A stretch of 15,082 nucleotides of DNA from Archangium sp. (GTDB lineage Bacteria; Myxococcota; Myxococcia; Myxococcales; Myxococcaceae), in NCBI GenBank assembly GCA_016793525.1, contig JAEUJT010000183.1:1-15082 (forward strand). The letters are read 5' to 3'. Positions within the stretch are counted from its first letter, which is position 1. Every line of letters starts with the position of its first letter. The translations under genes and the position numbers were made by a program. Positions 13,378 through 15,082 of the stretch are shown here, one piece after another. The notes under the pieces are model-generated. The model searched no databases, was not told the origin of the DNA, and saw nothing but the letters and a program-made list of their open reading frames with translations.

Positions 13378-15082
13378 GCGCAGACGCCTTGTCGAGGTCG
13401 ACGATTTTCGCGGAGCCCACGTACGCCTTGGTTTCGAACTTCGTAATCTTACCGATTTTCTTCACGATTTCGGCCATGCGCTCGGCCTCGCGGTGAATGA
13501 TGTCGACCGGGCGGTAGGTCGCGTCGCGCTCGTTGATTTTGCGCTTGAGCAGCTCGGCGTACCCCATGACCGAGGTGAGCGGCTGGTTGAGCTCGTGCGC
13601 GGCGGTGCCGGCGAGGGCCACGATGACCGCGTTCTTCTCGCTCTCGAGCAGCTTGGCCTCGGTGTCGGTGAGCTTACGCTCCAACGTGAGCCGGTCGCGG
13701 AGGTCGGTGAAGATGCCGACGGTGGCCGACTCGCGGTTGCCTTCGTAGAGAATGCTGGCGGTCATGTTCACCGGCACGCGCTCTCCGGCGCGGGTGAGAA
13801 TCTCGGCCCGGCTCGTGGTGAGGCGCCCCACGCCGCCGTGCTCCGGCCCGCGCAGCCTGGCCATGATGTCTCGCGCCACGCCAGGCGGGTACAGCTTGGC
13901 CACCTGGAGCTGGTTGATGACCTCGCTCGCCGCCCAGCCGGTGATGGCCTCGGCCGCCTTGTTGAAGAGAATGACATTGCCGAACAAGTCGGCCGCGATG
14001 ATGGCGTCGACCGAGGAGTCGATGAGTCGCTCCAAGAAGTCGCTCGTCTTGCGCAGGTCGTCGGCCATTTGCCGCTGCCGCGTCACGTCGCGCAGGGTGA
14101 GAATCGCGGTGCCCGCGTCGGGGTCACCGTAGAGCGGCGCCGCGGAGACCGAGAGCACGAGCCGCCGCCCTCCCGTCGTGCGCGCGTAGAGGTCGACGTC
14201 AGACCGCACTTTCCCCTGCGCCACCGAGTACAGCACGTCGACCAGCAGGCCTTCGTCGGTCGGGTTGGTGACGGTGTTGATGTGGCGACCCACCACCTCT
14301 TTCGCCGACGAGTCGAGCAGCTTGAGGCCCGCGGGGTTGAGCGAGAGCACCGTGGCCTTGGCGTCGAGAATGGCCACCCCGTCAGATAGGTGCTCGAAGT
14401 ACGCGGCGTAGCGCTTGAGGGCGGCCGCGCGCTCCTCGGCGGCGATGCGGGCCAGCGTCTCGAGCTCGCGGCGGCCGCGCTCCGACTCGAGCTGGCGCAC
14501 GTTGCGGAAGGCGATGGCGCTGGCCTGCGCGACGGTGGTGAGGAACTCGACCTCGCGCGGGTTGAAGGCGCCGCGGGCCGACGAGCGCCGCAGCAGCAGC
14601 ACGCCCAGCACCTTGTTGCGCACGAGCAGCGGCATGGCCGCGATGTTGCGAATGCCGCGGGCGGCGACGCTTTCTTTCACGCCCTCGAGGAGCGGGTGCG
14701 ACGGCGCGTCTTCGACGATGACGGGCTTGTGGGTACGAATGGCCTCGCGGATCTCCGGGTAGCGCGCGAGGTCGAGGCGCAGGTCGGTCACCGCCGCGTC
14801 GTCGCTCGCCGCGATGATGATGCCCTGGTTCGTGTCGTCGACGGCCACCAGGGCCACGCGGTCGATGTCGAGCTCCTCGGCGAGCCGGCGCGTCACGTCG
14901 TGCAGCAGGTCGTCGACGTTGGTGGCCGCCGCGTACCGGGCGGTGACGTCGAGCAGCACCTTGAGGTCGCGCTGCCGCTGCTGCGCCTCGTTGAGCGTCG
15001 CGAGCCGCGCCTGGAGCCGGTGCAGCCGGGGGATGAGCTCGGTCTCCATCGTGGCGGGGGCGAGCACCTCCAACACGCGCGG
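13367..15082 (-). CDS. GAF-PAS-PAS-HisKA sensor lacking a HATPase domain, 5' end open at window edge
   Basis: Open to the right edge, so the true start may lie outside; in-window candidates are GTG at 15076 (569 residues) and ATG at 15049. Numbered from the former: coiled-coil-like start (10-40), GAF (about 40-195), helical linker, PAS (about 225-333), PAS (about 345-462), and HisKA (about 484-545) with H494 in TAAHELNQPLTSVMGYAELL. The protein then ends after only about 24 more residues, with no N, G1, F or G2 box, so it cannot autophosphorylate by itself. The stop lies inside the start of the complete kinase (11-base overlap), which has its own sensory domains, so this is not a frameshifted single kinase. 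It may be a phospho-acceptor or dimerisation partner of that kinase; this is inferred. Confidence 0.88.
   Translation of the reverse strand, partial: PRVLEVLAPATMETELIPRLHRLQARLATLNEAQQRQRDLKVLLDVTARYAAATNVDDLLHDVTRRLAEELDIDRVALVAVDDTNQGIIIAASDDAAVTDLRLDLARYPEIREAIRTHKPVIVEDAPSHPLLEGVKESVAARGIRNIAAMPLLVRNKVLGVLLLRRSSARGAFNPREVEFLTTVAQASAIAFRNVRQLESERGRRELETLARIAAEERAAALKRYAAYFEHLSDGVAILDAKATVLSLNPAGLKLLDSSAKEVVGRHINTVTNPTDEGLLVDVLYSVAQGKVRSDVDLYARTTGGRRLVLSVSAAPLYGDPDAGTAILTLRDVTRQRQMADDLRKTSDFLERLIDSSVDAIIAADLFGNVILFNKAAEAITGWAASEVINQLQVAKLYPPGVARDIMARLRGPEHGGVGRLTTSRAEILTRAGERVPVNMTASILYEGNRESATVGIFTDLRDRLTLERKLTDTEAKLLESEKNAVIVALAGTAAHELNQPLTSVMGYAELLKRKINERDATYRPVDIIHREAERMAEIVKKIGKITKFETKAYVGSAKIVDLDKASAHEE

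Noticed and set aside
12842..14389. 515-codon plus-strand ORF opposite the two kinases (and a 415-codon one at 11491-12738)
   Set aside because: Both overlap well-supported kinase domains on the other strand, with composition typical of antisense shadow frames.

Overview
The window is very GC-rich and densely coded. Third codon positions are strongly G/C, so long spurious ORFs appear antisense to most real genes. Gene content points to the Myxococcota, probably a myxobacterium: an ExbB/TolQ gene followed by two ExbD/TolR genes in the pattern of the gliding motor aglR-aglQ-aglS, a stand-alone MshEN (c-di-GMP-type) protein, GAF/PAS histidine kinases, an ECF sigma factor with a tethered zinc anti-sigma-like domain, and a bacterial START-domain protein. 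I see no tRNA, rRNA, CRISPR array, insertion sequence or phage gene. No stretch over 300 bases lacks a gene.

Layout. (1) 1-1037, plus strand: an M15 zinc peptidase, open at the left edge and joined in frame to the front half of a glutaredoxin, then an intact glutaredoxin gene (grxC). The first 101 bases of the window are an exact copy of 782-882. (2) 1041-3901, minus: glutamine-dependent NAD synthetase (nadE), overlapping by 4 bases a BtuC/FecCD-type ABC permease with no partner genes in view. (3) 4007-5003, plus: a 60-residue Cys-rich small protein and the ECF sigma/anti-sigma fusion. (4) 5010-7548, minus: DedA membrane protein, LON substrate-binding-domain protein, exported START protein and OsmC-family protein, in that transcription order. 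(5) 7635-9567, minus: the ExbB-ExbD-ExbD motor operon with a recognisable promoter, intercistronic hairpins and a likely terminator. (6) 9719-10534, plus: the MshEN-domain protein, divergent from the motor operon. (7) 10558-15082, minus: a tightly coupled operon of a HisKA-only sensor (open at the right edge), a complete histidine kinase, an FKBP-type lipoprotein and a YbaK-type tRNA deacylase.

Functional themes. The centre of the window is a probable proton-driven motility or energy-transduction motor with a potential c-di-GMP receptor facing it across a shared 151-base intergenic region. The right end is a sensory operon in which a kinase lacking an ATPase domain overlaps a complete kinase, which may phosphorylate it or dimerise with it. 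The left end contains a glutaredoxin-peptidase join that is either a recent recombination product or an assembly artefact, and this should be settled before it is interpreted.
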